DNA from: Azorinus chamasolen
Lineage: Eukaryota; Mollusca; Bivalvia; Cardiida; Solecurtidae
NCBI GenBank assembly: GCA_963576725.1
Contig: OY755251.1
Location: 36,710,862 to 36,774,861 of the forward strand
Length of the DNA stretch: 64,000 nt
Reading direction: 5' to 3'
Both the position numbers and the translations under genes were made by a program. Under the pieces are notes generated by a model. It ran no database searches, was not told the DNA's origin, and was given only the letters and a program-made list of their open reading frames with translations. The first letter of the stretch is position 1, and every line of letters starts with the position of its first letter. Of this stretch, positions 1 through 10,440 are shown in pieces.

Positions 1-145
1 TAATTTTAGAATTGTGTTGTTTTAAAACCATTGTGATAAATAGAGCATTTGTTCCTATGGAGCAAATGCTCTATTTATCACAATGGTTTCAGAAAGTGAC
101 TTTTACAGATGCGTCAAAAGGCGTTAATATGAGGGAATGGGTTAA
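1..145 (-). mobile_element. Family A TTAA MITE, cut by window edge
   Basis: The element has a near-perfect hairpin at about 25-89 built on GATAAATAGAGCATTTG and its complement. The terminal block TATGAGGGAATGGGTTAA is repeated at the ends of other A copies. The other end lies outside the window. TTAA plus CCC-type ends suggest a non-autonomous piggyBac-like element (inference). Confidence 0.75.
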
Positions 146-285
146 ATTAATGCAGGTTGGAAGTCATGCAGCTAGCTTCTCTAAGATCTATCTGCATGAC
201 TTCCACCCTGCATTAAGCAGCCACCTGCATAAACGTATCTAAATTCTTCTCTACTAGAGTTCCGGTTTAGAGGGGTTTTACTGTA
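146..285. mobile_element. Family F (pogo/Tc1-like) MITE, 3' part
   Basis: It contains the F hairpin core (TTAATGCAGG and GAAGTCATGCAG with their complements) and ends in GGGGTTTTACTG followed by TA. Its 5' part is replaced by the adjoining A element, so it is truncated. Confidence 0.7.
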
Positions 286-478
286 TTTGTAATACTGTAT
301 TCACCGATCAAAACACACAATAAAACTTCATTTACAGACTTGGTTAAACCTACTTGAAACTTGGCGCAATGCTAATTGAATGATATGACGACGGTTTTAA
401 TGATAACAACTCTCCATAGACGGGCCAGGCTTTCAGAGAAAAACAATTGCTCATACTTTTCTGAATCTGAATCTGAAT
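286..478. other. Unassigned intergenic DNA
   Basis: No gene or repeat is recognised here. It could include the decayed upstream part of the retroelement that follows. Confidence 0.4.
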
Positions 479-1012
479 GTGATATGTTGTAGAAACCAAT
501 GCTGGCTTTTACTAAACGGCTACAAAGTATGTTTAAAGCATTTAGCTCTATTCATGAAGAATGTATTAGGGTATGTATTAATGAAAACTTCACATGGATG
601 GGACAACCATGTTTTTAAAATCAAAACGAAAATATCAACCAACCCATGGTTGTTATCTCGGATCAAAATGTATCTACCTATTCATGCCAGAATTAGTTTC
701 TATAAAACCTATATTCAACCACATTTAGACTTCTGCAACATTATTTGGAATAGTGATAGCTCTACCAGTCTCTGTAAAATATATGTATTCTACAAAAATG
801 AACTTGATACAAAAACGAACAAAATCATATATAGTCAGGAATATACAACTGTTTCCAATGCAATGGAAGATACGCATTGTCTAAACCTGCATGAAAGAAT
901 TAACTTGCATAAAGTCAAGTTTATGTATAAAATATCAACAGAGTTGGTACCGGGTTACATTCCAATATGTTTCACACAGAGTTTCACACATGGCATTTAT
1001 AAGACTCCATGA
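479..1012 (+). pseudogene. Non-LTR retrotransposon reverse transcriptase, C-terminal fragment
   Basis: The 177-codon open frame keeps the layout seen at the end of reverse transcriptases of L2/CR1/jockey-type LINEs. A WLLSRIKMYLP segment is followed by FYKTYIQPHLDFCNIIW, which corresponds to the Y-x-x-x-I-x-P-H-L-x-Y-C-x-x-x-W block of the thumb region. A downstream segment (LHERINLHKVKFMYKI) matches the connecting tail these proteins carry. The catalytic palm with its YADD box and the endonuclease are absent. The segment where LQ-K-x-Q-x-x-A-x-R-x-I would be expected is degenerate, so this is a dead fragment. The LINE clade cannot be fixed by eye. Confidence 0.7.
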
Positions 1013-1289
1013 CCAAGATTAGAACAAGTTAAAGACAGCATGCATGTCTTATTCGGGACATTCTATATGAAACAGAATACCAGATTCAATTTTGGGTATC
1101 ATGAAAACCCTCGTAAATAAAGTCGTCTTCTACTTCTTCTTCTTCTGGTAGACAAATTGATTAAAATTCGAATTTTAAAAATGTAGTAGGTGAACAATTA
1201 TGTAAAAATAATTTGTTCAGCAAGCGAAAGGTTAATAATTCCAATCTCCAAACTAGTCAAAGATCTTAAAAGTAGAACCAACTCCAAAA

Positions 1290-1695
1290 CAGATAAATCT
1301 GATAAACAGATAAAACTGTAAAGTAGATAAACTTGTAACCAACTCTAAAGTAGATAAACTAGTAACCAACTCTAAAGTAGATCAACTAGTACCAACTCTA
1401 AAGTAGATAAACTAGTACCAACTCTAAAGTAGATAAACTAGTACCAACTCTAAAGTAGATAAACTAGTACTAACTCCAAAGTAGATAAACTAGTGCCAAC
1501 TCTGAAGTAGATAAACTAGTACCAACTCTAAAGTAGATCAACTAGTACCAACTCTAAAGTAGATAAACTAGTAACCAACTCTAAAGTAGATAAACTAGTA
1601 CCAACTCTAAAGTAAATAAACTAGTAACCAGCTCTAAAGTAGATCAACTAGTACTAACTCCAAAGTAGATAAACTAGTATCAACTCTAAAGCAGG
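1290..1695. repeat. 26-bp minisatellite
   Basis: About 14 imperfect copies of a 26-27 bp unit contain CCAACTCTAAAGTAGAT and AAACTAGTA. Copies differ by single substitutions and an extra A. No coding potential is apparent. Confidence 0.9.
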
Positions 1696-1910
1696 TTAAG
1701 TTTTAGCTTAAGTTTTAGCTGATTATCTAATGAAATAGTGAAACTGAAAGTCCGTTCAGGTGAAATACAAATGCAGATTATCTAAACAAAATACATGTAT
1801 ATAATTCTTCTCTGTCGAGAAGCTAGCCTCTAATAGAGTCCATATATGCGTTCCGTCATGATTATAAATGATTTAACGGCAATTGTTTTACATCTAAAGT
1901 ATTTTGTTTT

Positions 1911-2342
1911 TAATCCTTTGCCTGGCAGATACATATTTACAGAGATCCAGATAAGATGCGTAAATTTAAAAAAAATCATGAATAACTCGTTTATTTCTCC
2001 ACCAAACCCTATGCTGTGACCACTATTTAGAATCGTCTCGAAGAGACGATTCTAAATAGTGGTCCCAACGTAGGGTTTGGTGGAGAAATGACGATTTTAG
2101 TATTTAAGTACGCACCTTTATCTGCTGCTCTGGGGCACTTTGCATGCTTTTGCAAACAGGGAAGACCTGGATTCTTCAGGAAATGTCTATTCGGTGTCTG
2201 CTCTGTTTAAATGATATAGATCTGATTCTACAGTTTCGACCATGGTCCAAATATCACGTGTCCTTATGCCATTATAAATATTCAACTAATTAATTTCCAT
2301 ACAGTTAATAACTTTTACATAAATATTCATCAGGTAAGGTAA
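1911..2342 (+). mobile_element. Family B TTAA MITE interrupted by a C element
   Basis: The left B end (TAATCCTTTGCCTGGCAGATAC) and the B body (TTTGCAAACAGG, CTGCTCTGTTTA, GATCTGATTCTACAG, AATATTCATCAGGTAAGG) lie on either side of the C element at 1940-2132. The B copy is therefore older than the C insertion. Confidence 0.65.
1940..2132 (-). mobile_element. Family C hairpin MITE
   Basis: Its ends are CAGAGATCCAGATAAGATGC and the inverted GCACCTTTATCTGCTGCTCTG. The core is a long inverted repeat made of TTTCTCCACCAAACCCTATG and TTAGAATCGTCT with their complements. The same core occurs near 24.6, 44.0, 49.0, 50.2, 53.6 and 57.6 kb. Confidence 0.8.
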
Positions 2343-2504
2343 GTAATGTCTATTGTTTGTGTTAATTGCCATAGTTAGTTTTATTTATAGTACTAATTAG
2401 TGGTAATCATCTTAATTTGCCACAAGAGTGATTTATTCCAGTAATATTGTATCGGTTTGACAATGCATAGGATTTAGAAAACCAATTTGTTATTTTGGAA
2501 CAGT

Positions 2505-2680
2505 CTACAGTAAAAACTCTCTATAACAACGACATTATGATTCAACATAGGTGTCTTTCAATTCAGGTGGTTTCTTAATGCAGAACGAACGTCCTGCATT
2601 CAGTAGCCATGAGGACGAAAGTTATGCAGAAAGCTCCAGCAGGAGGAGCATAACGTTTGGCCTGCATTAAGCACACTCCT
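2505..2680 (+). mobile_element. Degenerate family F MITE
   Basis: It starts with ACAGTAAAAACTCTCTATA and contains the TTAATGCAG/CTGCATTAAG core. The matching right terminus is not seen, so it is decayed or truncated. Confidence 0.5.
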
Positions 2681-3240
2681 GTCATTAAAACTCAGAATTA
2701 CAGCACGTACGTGTGGTCGCTACTGTATGTAGTTCATTGTTTTGTTCGTTCGCCCGGTCGCTCGATCCTTGGTTATTTTTATGTTAAAACGTCGAAATTA
2801 AGACCACTTTGGCTTACCTTACGCACATTAATGCGTTGCTTCGCCTACGATAACCAATTCGATATTCCGCAAACTTTATTCGGCAACACTGCAGTATACC
2901 ACATACGATAGATACTGTGGCAACAAAATATTGAATAAACACACACTATCTCTTACTGTCTTATATATACCGTATAGCGTCATTGGCTATTTTTTCTCAC
3001 TATCTGACTTCTGCTTGAGTTTACTTTGATAGTCGGTGGTCCATTCGGATCCAAACTGCATTGGTCATCAGGGACTCGCACTGAAGTGTGATGAGCTTTC
3101 AGCTCACGATATATGATATGCTTGACTTAATTGTACACTGAGAGAACAGTACATGTATCGAAACTCCTACGTAAATCTGCAAAAGTTCATGATGCTGATG
3201 TAACGAGAGGGCATTGTAGGAGATTTAGGAAAAAACGCTG
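2681..3240. other. Unassigned intergenic DNA
   Basis: An 84-codon open frame (2657-2911) resembles no family I know and starts within the F relic. No other feature is seen. Confidence 0.4.
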
Positions 3241-3256
3241 TTGCAAAGTAACTAAA

Positions 3257-3258
<2 letters not shown>

Positions 3259-3334
<76 letters not shown>

Positions 3335-3500
3335 ATGATGATGATGACGATGATGATGATGATGATGAGGAGGAGGAGGAGGATCAGGATGATGATGGCG
3401 GTGGTGGTGGTGGTTGTGGTGGTAGTGATGGTGATGGCGGTCGTAATCATCATTATTATTATTATTATTATCATCATTATCAACATCAGCATCATCATAT
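3259..3500. repeat. Compound trinucleotide microsatellite
   Basis: A (GAT)n tract of about 25 units grades into GAG, GGT and ATT/CAT triplets. The open frames here (poly-Asp, poly-Met, poly-Val and so on) are artefacts of the repeat. Confidence 0.95.
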
Positions 3501-3875
3501 TCATCATTGTTATAGCATTATGATAATTATCAACATCAATACTAAATAATAATAATATCAATACTGTTTTTCAGCGGCTAACTGTCTATTTTAATTCTTG
3601 ATCTAGTGTTCCACCAATCAGAAACTATGTTACATTGTAATTTGCATATGACCCACTAGTATTTGGTAGTAAACTGTCTTTTCATTAGTTAATACCTAGA
3701 CTGGCATAATGCCTCTACACATGGCCAAACTAGATGTAAAATCCAGATATACAGTCTGCTAACGTGATGAAAATCCAGGGGTCATTCTTACGACCTAGTG
3801 GTTATTTCAAAACACCATGTTTTATGATAATTAGCTGCTTCAACTTCCGCAAGCTGAAAATCGATGCAATCGATC

Positions 3876-4075
3876 NNNNNNNNNNNNNNNNNNNNNNNNN
3901 NNNNNNNNNNNNNNNNNNNNNNNNNNNNNNNNNNNNNNNNNNNNNNNNNNNNNNNNNNNNNNNNNNNNNNNNNNNNNNNNNNNNNNNNNNNNNNNNNNNN
4001 NNNNNNNNNNNNNNNNNNNNNNNNNNNNNNNNNNNNNNNNNNNNNNNNNNNNNNNNNNNNNNNNNNNNNNNNNNN
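3876..4075. other. Assembly gap of 200 N
   Basis: Exactly 200 N are present. The gap is bordered on the right by a (GTA)n tract, so assembly probably failed in a microsatellite. Confidence 0.99.
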
Positions 4076-4076
4076 G

Positions 4077-4122
<46 letters not shown>
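4076..4122. repeat. (GTA)n microsatellite
   Basis: About 15 uninterrupted GTA/TAG units abut the N gap. The true array may be longer. Confidence 0.95.
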
Positions 4123-4123
<1 letters not shown>

Positions 4124-4329
4124 TAGCATATATCTTCTCTTCTCAAACATTGACGCTTAGTTGACAAATCTGAATATAGATTGACCTCCATTCGAACTTG
4201 GATGATCATGTAGTATCAAAAACGGTGTTGTACAATCAGATAATCATGCTAAATAATTCTTGTTTTATCTCCCAATTTGTCGTTGACCTATCTCCACTTA
4301 GGTCTATATGTGTGTCGCTGTTTTAACCG

Positions 4330-4626
4330 TTAACTCCATAGATCCGCCTTTTGACGTCATTGCAAACAGAATAGAACCAGGCCCCGAGGTTATAGAACTT
4401 TAAACTTGAGTCTCAGACTCAGACTCAGAAGTTTTATTACCTTAGGCCCAGGTCTGATGCTTCCTGAAGGAACCCCCTCTGATCCGTCTCTGCAGTGTTT
4501 GCTTACGCCATGATATAGATCAGATCTTACAGTTTCTATCTTATACGCTCATATACCATTATTAAAAAAGCATATAATATTCATATTCATTAATTTCACA
4601 TGAATATTCACGAGGTAAAGGGTTAA
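4330..4626 (+). mobile_element. Family B TTAA MITE with nested J foldback
   Basis: The element runs from TTAACTCCATAGATCCGCC to GAGGTAAAGGGTTAA. Its hairpin core is split at about 4380-4450 by a small foldback (J) with ends GGCCCCGAGGTTATAGAAC and GTTTTATTACCTTAGGCCC. The sequence CCAG on both sides of J may be its target duplication. Confidence 0.7.
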
Positions 4627-4734
4627 AGTGCAACATTTTATGGACAACACCAGTTCAGTGCCATATGAAAATAATATTTGTAAAACAAACTTATGATTGA
4701 TGTTGATTCATTATCGATCGCACTCGAAGTCTCC

Positions 4735-4885
4735 CACCGCCAAAGGTGAATCCGTGATGCAAACAGCTTGGATCCAGACGAGACGCCGAGTAACTCGGCC
4801 GAGTAACTCGGCGTCTTCTCAGGATCCAAGCTGTTTGACACTGGTTATATTTTTGTAAAGAAATGAAATAAAATGCCAGTTTGAA
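4735..4885. mobile_element. Family E hairpin MITE, partial
   Basis: The core palindrome (about 4758-4840) is AAACAGCTTGGATCC, then GACGCCGAGTAACTCGG, then the inverted complement. The flanking arms are shortened compared with the E copies at 9850 and 59725. Confidence 0.7.
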
Positions 4886-4986
4886 ACCCGAAGAAGACAG
4901 AAATCTTAGCATATATATGTTTTTTATTTGACACCGAAGTGGTTAAGAAGAGTAAATATACAATAGAACCCTGCAAAGCTACCCGC

Positions 4987-5106
4987 TTAACCCATTACCT
5001 CATACACTATTTTTAAAGCCTACCTCTTTGAATAAATCTACCGAAAAGGAACATTTACTAGAGAAAAGGACACTTTTATAATTGTGTAGTTCTGAAACCA
5101 TTGTGG
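4987..5106 (-). mobile_element. Family A MITE half
   Basis: This is the long arm of A in reverse orientation, from TTAACCCATTACCTCATA through ATCTACCGAAAAGG to GAAACCATTGTG. The hairpin and the other arm are missing. Confidence 0.7.
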
Positions 5107-5142
5107 GGCAACCAGGGCGGCAATATGTATTAATGAATAGAC

Positions 5143-5260
5143 AATGGTGTCTTTAAAGGCAGTCGGATGCTTAATGTAGGACGAGAGTAATATAGGAAGC
5201 ACAAGCAGGACTTTTCTTCGTTAAGTTTATTCTGCATTAAGCTACAACCTGTGTGTGTGG
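5143..5260. mobile_element. Degenerate family F core
   Basis: GATGCTTAATGTAGGACG and TTCTGCATTAAGCTACAACC keep the F hairpin arms, but both termini are lost. Confidence 0.45.
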
Positions 5261-6150
5261 TGGGGGTTAGACCAAGAATATGTCTAAGTTAGGTGAATGT
5301 TTTATAGAGGTTTGTTGTGAGCAAGAGGAAGATCTGAGAAAGAAAATACTGGTCAGCCAATCTCTTTAAGTATTGGTTTCGTAGTACATATACTTTTTAG
5401 ATGTTATTAGATGTAAAGATGAACCACTTCTGTTTCCTACACATCTCTTTGATGTTTGAAGGTGCCAATCATTTTAATCAGGTGGGTATTGCCTTACAGG
5501 CCATTCCCTTGTTCATGCATGCGAGTGAGGGTAGGAATTACAAGTGATTTACATTTATATCAAAGAACATCCTAAATGTATTACTACAACGAACCCAATA
5601 TTCTTCTCTTCTTCCCATCTTGCACTGATACCACAGTTGACCAACGTCGTACAAGGTGAAACTGTGACTGTATAGATAAAAGCATTGGTGGCTGACTAGT
5701 AAGGTGAAACTAGTACATTGTTGAATGCCTCAGCGTTGTCAGCCATTGTAGCCTGCTCCGGTAGTTGGGTCCACAAGGGGCAGAGGCAGAGGAAAAGAAA
5801 GAGTGGAGGTAAACATCACCTTGGCAGAAGGAAAGCATGAACCGGACCGTGTGACCACATGTATTAGTGAGGCTGGTGAAGAGAATCGATTAGGCCGTGG
5901 ACATTGCGATACAACGTTAGTAGATTGGCTTTTGAAAATCGCCAATTACAGACGTTAGAACGGACATAATCGAGTGTGCATTAAGCTACCATCTGCCTAA
6001 CATACCAATAATTTTTTGATGGCCGCTTAAGACACATCTAATTTACTTCCGATTCGATCGGGTTTTTTAGAAACTACAGACATTTAACCCCTCCAAACCG
6101 GAATTTTAGTAAAGAAGTACACTGTCTGTCAAAGAGGTAGATGCACCTAG
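5261..6150. other. Intergenic DNA, mostly unassigned
   Basis: No gene is supported. A 68-codon minus-strand frame (5739-5945) resembles nothing I recognise. At about 5965-6110 there is an F-like right end (GTGCATTAAGCTACCATCTG ... CCGGAATTTTAGTAAAG). Confidence 0.4.
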
Positions 6151-6380
6151 TTAACACATTCCCTCATATTGACGCCTTTTGACGCCTCTGTAAAAGTTAC
6201 TTTCTGAAACCATTGTGATAAATGGGGCATTTGCTCCGAAGGAGCAAATGCTCTATTTATCACAATGGTTTCAACACTACGAAATTCTAAAATTTTCATT
6301 TTCTCTAGTTAATGCTCCTTTTCGGTAGATTTATTCAAAGTGGTTGGATCTAAAAAATAACCTATGAGGTTATAGGTTAG
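6151..6380 (+). mobile_element. Family A TTAA MITE, nearly complete
   Basis: It begins TTAACACATTCCCTCATATT and has the A hairpin at about 6206-6272 with a loop around CGAAGG. The long arm runs through CTCTAGTTAATGCTCC and TCGGTAGATTTATTC. The right end (CCTATGAGGTTATAGGTTAG) has drifted. Confidence 0.8.
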
Positions 6381-6439
6381 CGTGTGTTTCATCTAGATTC
6401 AAATTTTGTTGGCGAATGTAATCCCCGATTCGCCCGAAA

Positions 6440-6640
6440 CCTTATATAACTTTATTCTCTGACTGTTCTTGGAAATACATGTATATCTATATTTAACAAA
6501 TTAATGAGGAGAATCCCGAATTTCATTAGACCAATTACATAACTGGTTTGATTACTCTCTGTTCTTGAAAGTATGTCTATATTTGACAAACTGATTAGGA
6601 GCGTTTGTTGGTTTTCCCTGTTTCTACGACGGCCATTGCA
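6440..6640. repeat. Degenerate two-copy direct repeat
   Basis: ATAACTTTATTCTCTGACTG ... CTATATTTAACAAATTAATG recurs as TAACTGGTTTGATTACTCTCTG ... CTATATTTGACAAACTGATT about 120 bp later. It is of unknown origin. Confidence 0.5.
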
Positions 6641-6759
6641 TTTCCGTTGTATTAATTAGTCCATGGTATACGCAACTGATTATTCTTTCTCGAAATGTAT
6701 ACCTTTACTGGTGACCGTTTCGTCACATGCACACCTTTATTTAATTCCTTTTTGTTTAA

Positions 6760-7005
6760 TTAACCCTTTGGGTGCCAAATTTCTGATGGTCGTCTGCAAA
6801 CCAGGTTTGCCCAATCATTCGGTAAAATAGGGAAATGAGATAAATAAATGCAATTTTCAAAGGAATAAAGCACAGATATAGAAATAGAGTTTGAGACAAA
6901 AAGTGAAGTTCCTGATCAGACGCCGCCTTGAAAAGACGGCGTCTGGTCTTGGACTGCACTAATTGTCGTGGTGCATTTATGCGACATTGGCGGTGAAAGG
7001 GTTAA
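6760..7005 (+). mobile_element. Family D TTAA MITE, complete
   Basis: This 246-bp element is bounded by TTAACCCTTTGGGTGCCAA and TTGGCGGTGAAAGGGTTAA. A GC-rich hairpin at 6911-6949 contains GATCAGACGCCGCC and its complement. Other D copies lie at 19774-20038 (drifted ends) and 59013-59145 (internally deleted). Confidence 0.85.
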
Positions 7006-7172
7006 GTGTTATTTATCAACATCCCCAGAACTGCTTATTGTCGCAACAACCTGTTTACGCCTGATTTTACAGGTGAGAGAGCGTTCGTTATTTTGAAAAT
7101 GTTAAACTCTATCAATATTGAATTAAGAAATGGTTAACATTGTCATATCTAAATGTAAGTGAAGGGATAAAT

Positions 7173-7309
7173 CGAATAATATGTTAGTATCGTAGACTCG
7201 TATATAGAACACATTTATCCGACTCGGATAGAAAACAGTTGAGACTCGGCAAACCTCGGTTTTCCCTCGTCAAATAAATGTGTCGCATCTACACCACTAA
7301 CATATTCGA
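7173..7309. mobile_element. Palindromic MITE (family K)
   Basis: The ends are CGAATAATATGTTAGT and the inverted ACTAACATATTCG, with subterminal ACACATTTA and TAAATGTGT. It sits directly upstream of the mariner relic and may have replaced that relic's 5' part. Confidence 0.6.
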
Positions 7310-7321
7310 AATCGCGCGAAA

Positions 7322-7841
7322 TGGATCTGTTTAATTAAGAAAGATACAATTTTTAGTCATGTGGTACCAGCAGGACAGACAGTTACAGCAAAGTATTATT
7401 CAAAGGTAAGTTTAGTTGAATGTTGCTGACATATATTCTAACTATATTTTATTGCTGAAGTAAATAGTTGATACCATGATAAAAGTATTTGGTCTGATAA
7501 CTGTATCACATTTTCAGGTTATCAAGCGTGATCTGGTACGAGCAGTAAGGAGGAAAAGACAGTACGATGGCTTCCTTTTACACCATGACAACGCACCGCC
7601 CGACTCCTCTGTGGTAACCAAATCAACACTCAGGGAGTTAGGCATTGCGACCGTGAAGCATCCTGCACATTCACCGGATCTAGCTCCGTGTGATTTCTGG
7701 CTTTTCCCAACCTTGAAATCAGAGCTGCGCGACAGAAGGTTTGATGGTGTTGATGACCTACCAACGGTAGTCAGGGAAACCATCCATAAAATTCCACAGG
7801 AATATTTCAGGTCATGCTTTGACAAATGGATACGTAGGTGA
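7322..7841 (+). pseudogene. mariner-family transposase, C-terminal half with an intron
   Basis: The C-terminal frame shows DD34D mariner hallmarks: LLHHDNAPP carries the second catalytic Asp, and HSPDLAPCDFWLFP, about 34 residues later, carries the third. Upstream, a second in-frame segment at 7322-7405 reads VPAGQTVTAKYYSK, which matches the mariner block (V-P-x-G-x-T-V-x-A-x-Y-Y) that normally lies immediately before it. The two segments are separated by 112 bp (7406-7517) that begins GTAAGT and ends TTTTCAG, in phase 0, so splicing would restore the frame. The N-terminal helix-turn-helix region and the first catalytic Asp are missing, and no terminal inverted repeats are seen. This is probably a dead copy, but the intron is unusual. 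Confidence 0.8.
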
Positions 7842-7904
7842 GAAAAGTGTGTATAATGTAAAGGAGAATATTTTGAAAAGATGTAACGTTTAACTATTTT
7901 GCAG

Positions 7905-8005
7905 GAAGCAGCTTTCTGTATTACTTTCACGCTGCATTAAGCAGCCAACTGCCTAAATGTATCTAAACTCTTCTCAACTAGCGTTCCGGTTTAGAGGGGC
8001 TTTAC
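7905..8005 (+). mobile_element. Family F right end
   Basis: The segment CTGCATTAAGCAGCCAACTG followed by TTCCGGTTTAGAGGGGCTTT is the right arm of an F element. The left arm is missing. Its terminus seeded the 61-bp tandem repeat that follows. Confidence 0.6.
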
Positions 8006-8333
8006 GGCATTCGATCATCCGGGTAGTACAGTACAGTACTAGCGTTCCGGTTTAGATGGGCTTTACGGCATTCGATCATCCGGGTAGTACAGTACAGTAG
8101 TAGCGTTCCGGTTTAGATGGGCTTTACGGCATTCGATCATCCGGGTAGTACAGTACAGTAGTAGCGTTCCGGTTTAGATGGGCTTTACGGCATTCGATCA
8201 TCCGGGTAGTACAGTACAGTACTAGCGTTCCGGTTTAGAGGGGCTTTACGGCATTCGATCATCCGGGTAGTACAGTACAGTACTAGCGTTCCGGTTTAGA
8301 GGGGCTTTACGGCATTCGGTCATCCGGGTAGTA
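7980..8333. repeat. 61-bp tandem repeat, 6 copies
   Basis: CCGGTTTAGA recurs at 7986, 8047, 8108, 8169, 8230 and 8291, exactly 61 bp apart. Each unit carries the F-element right arm plus CATTCGATCATCCGGGTAG and TACAGTACAGTA. Confidence 0.95.
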
Positions 8334-8449
8334 GCTTTTGTCGTAAAATGACCTTATTGTACATTTGGTCGTCCGATCTTTAGTAAGACGAGTCCCTGTA
8401 TATTTGTGGGCGTTGCCAGTAGTACTCTCTGCACGGGACTGTCGTGCAT

Positions 8450-9000
8450 ATTGTTAAGATTCATAGGTTCAGGTTCGATGATATGCAGTTTTGATGCAGA
8501 TTCGTTGACTTGTAGTTTCGATGCAGGTTCATTGACTTGTAGTTTCGATGCAGATTCGTTGACATACAATTTCGATGCAGGTTCGTTGACATTCAGGGTC
8601 GTTGCAAGTTCGAGGACATTCAGGGTAGATACAGATTCGAATATATGCAGTTTCGATGCAGGTCCGTTGGCATGCAGGTTTGGTGCAGGTTCGTTGACTT
8701 GTAGCTTCGATGCAGGTTCGTTGACTTGTAGTTTCGATGCAGGTTCGTTGACATACAGTTTCGATGCCGATGTGGGTTCGGTGACATTCAGGGCCGATGC
8801 AGGTTCGTTGACATTCAGGGCCGATGCAGGGCCGGTGACATTCAGGGCCGATGCAGGTTCGATGTAGGTTCGTTGACTTGTAGTTTCGATGCAGGTTCGT
8901 TGACATTCAGGGTCGATACAGGTTTCGCTAACATTAAATTTCGGCACAGGTTCGTTAATTTGCAGTTTCTCTGCAGGTTCGTTGATATGGAGGTTCGTTA
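8450..9000. repeat. 27-bp minisatellite, open on both strands
   Basis: About 20 diverged copies of a 27-bp unit such as TTCGATGCAGGTTCGTTGAC plus TTGTAG. Because the period is a multiple of three and the unit lacks stops, both strands read as 9-residue repeats (SFDAGSLTC on plus, SKLQVNEPA on minus). No start context, splice signal or flanking coding sequence supports a gene. Confidence 0.85.
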
Positions 9001-9442
9001 ACATTCAATGAACATGCAAATTCGTTAACCTTTTCATTGCTGCTAAACAAGTTTCAGTGGCGAAATGGCTGAACCTGGGAGAGAAACAAAGTCACGTTGT
9101 GTATGTGCTGGATACAAAAAGTTTGCAAAGGCCATCCAGTATTTATCCTAGTGTTGAACAAAGTACAAAGTACAAAAAGTATGATTACGTTTATATTACA
9201 ATTTTCTCTCTTTTTATGTTTTCCCCATCATGCTTTTTGCCTCTGTTATTATCTCAAGTACATTAAATGTCATCTTAGCTTATAATGATCTCTATATTGC
9301 AGATAAGATAGCGTATAAAATATTAATCTGGTTTTTTATTGTATCTAAGATTTTCTAGTTCAATGTTTTAAGAAGGCACATTGTTTATTTTGCTTCAGTG
9401 AAACCAACTCGGCTGTTTGTTGTCTGCTACAGATGACGTCAC
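9001..9442. other. Unassigned intergenic DNA
   Basis: Two overlapping short open frames (9057-9285) resemble no known protein. Nothing else is seen. Confidence 0.4.
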
Positions 9443-9635
9443 TTAACCTTTCACCTCAAAGAGACGCCTTTTGACGTCATTGCAAACAGAGTAGACCAAG
9501 ATCATGCATATCCTGTGGGATCTATCAGATCTGTTAAATCAGGGGTCCAATCTGTTTGCTTATGAAACAGTATATATCTTATTCTACAGTTTTTGCCAAG
9601 GTAAAACTAACAAGACATTATTGTTTATAATGATA
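9443..9635 (+). mobile_element. Family B MITE, truncated on the right
   Basis: It starts TTAACCTTTCACCTCAAAG and continues with TTGACGTCATTGCAAACAG, a diverged core, then CTGTTTGCTTATGAAAC. It stops where the F element begins at 9636. Confidence 0.65.
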
Positions 9636-9829
9636 CAGTAAAACCTCCCTATACCGACCACTAAATTACATCAGGTATTTTTGTTAAAGGCAGGTGGCTG
9701 CTTAATGCAAGCTGAAAGAAAACAGAACGCTCCTATTCTGTTTTACTTTCACCTTGCTTTAAGCAGCCACCTGCCCTAAATACCAACTAATTAACACAAT
9801 TTAGTGGTCGTTATAGAGAGGTTTTACTG
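9636..9829. mobile_element. Family F MITE, complete
   Basis: CAGTAAAACCTCCCTATACC and the inverted GAGAGGTTTTACTG are flanked by TA on both sides. Nearly the whole 194 bp folds on itself around the GGCAGGTGGCTGCTTAATGC core. CAGT ends next to TA fit a pogo/Tc1-mariner MITE. Confidence 0.85.
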
Positions 9830-9849
9830 TATTGTAAAAACTCAGCTAA

Positions 9850-10054
9850 TTAACTCCTTTGCTGCAAATTTCGCATCTGGGATTACCTGTGCAAACAGTT
9901 TGGATCCAAATGAGTAATTCGGCGTCTCATCAGAATCCAAACTGTTTGCTACTGTTACTATTTTATGAAACATTTTTCTTTTTAAAAAAAAAATGAAAAC
10001 TGTAGCAGACGACAAAGTTTGCAGACGACAAAAGTTGGCAGCGAAAGAGTTCAA
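9850..10054 (+). mobile_element. Family E TTAA MITE
   Basis: It begins TTAACTCCTTTGCTGCAAA. The hairpin is AAACAGTTTGGATCC, then GGCGTCTCATC, then the inverted arm. The right end is TTGGCAGCGAAAGAGTTCA, with TTAA mutated to TTCA. Confidence 0.8.
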
Positions 10055-10199
10055 ATGAATACGGTCATAATATTTCTCTATCTCTGTGTTCATGTGGTTT
10101 ATGGTTAATGCAATAAAAACGGATGTCATTAAACGACATGTGGTTGGTTAATGATGATTGAAAATCATGCAAAAAGTTCATATGAATACGTTCTGCATA

Positions 10200-10440
10200 A
10201 CATTTGGCCTCTCATAATCCTTATGCCACTTCCCATAATCATTATGTCATTTCAGATAATCCTTATGCCACTACCAATAATCCTTATTCCACTTTCCATA
10301 ATCCCATAATCCTTATGCCACTTCCCATAATCCCATAATCCTTATGCCACTTCCCATAATCCTTATGCCACTTCCGGTAATCCTTATGCCACTTCCCGTA
10401 AACCTTATGCCACTTCCCATAATCTTTATGCCACTAAGCC
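10200..10440. repeat. 21-bp minisatellite
   Basis: About 11 copies of CATAATCCTTATGCCACTTCC with small indels. Confidence 0.9.

Noticed and set aside
1290..1695. CRISPR-like array of regularly spaced repeats
   Set aside because: Units are contiguous without unique spacers and the DNA is eukaryotic; it is a minisatellite.
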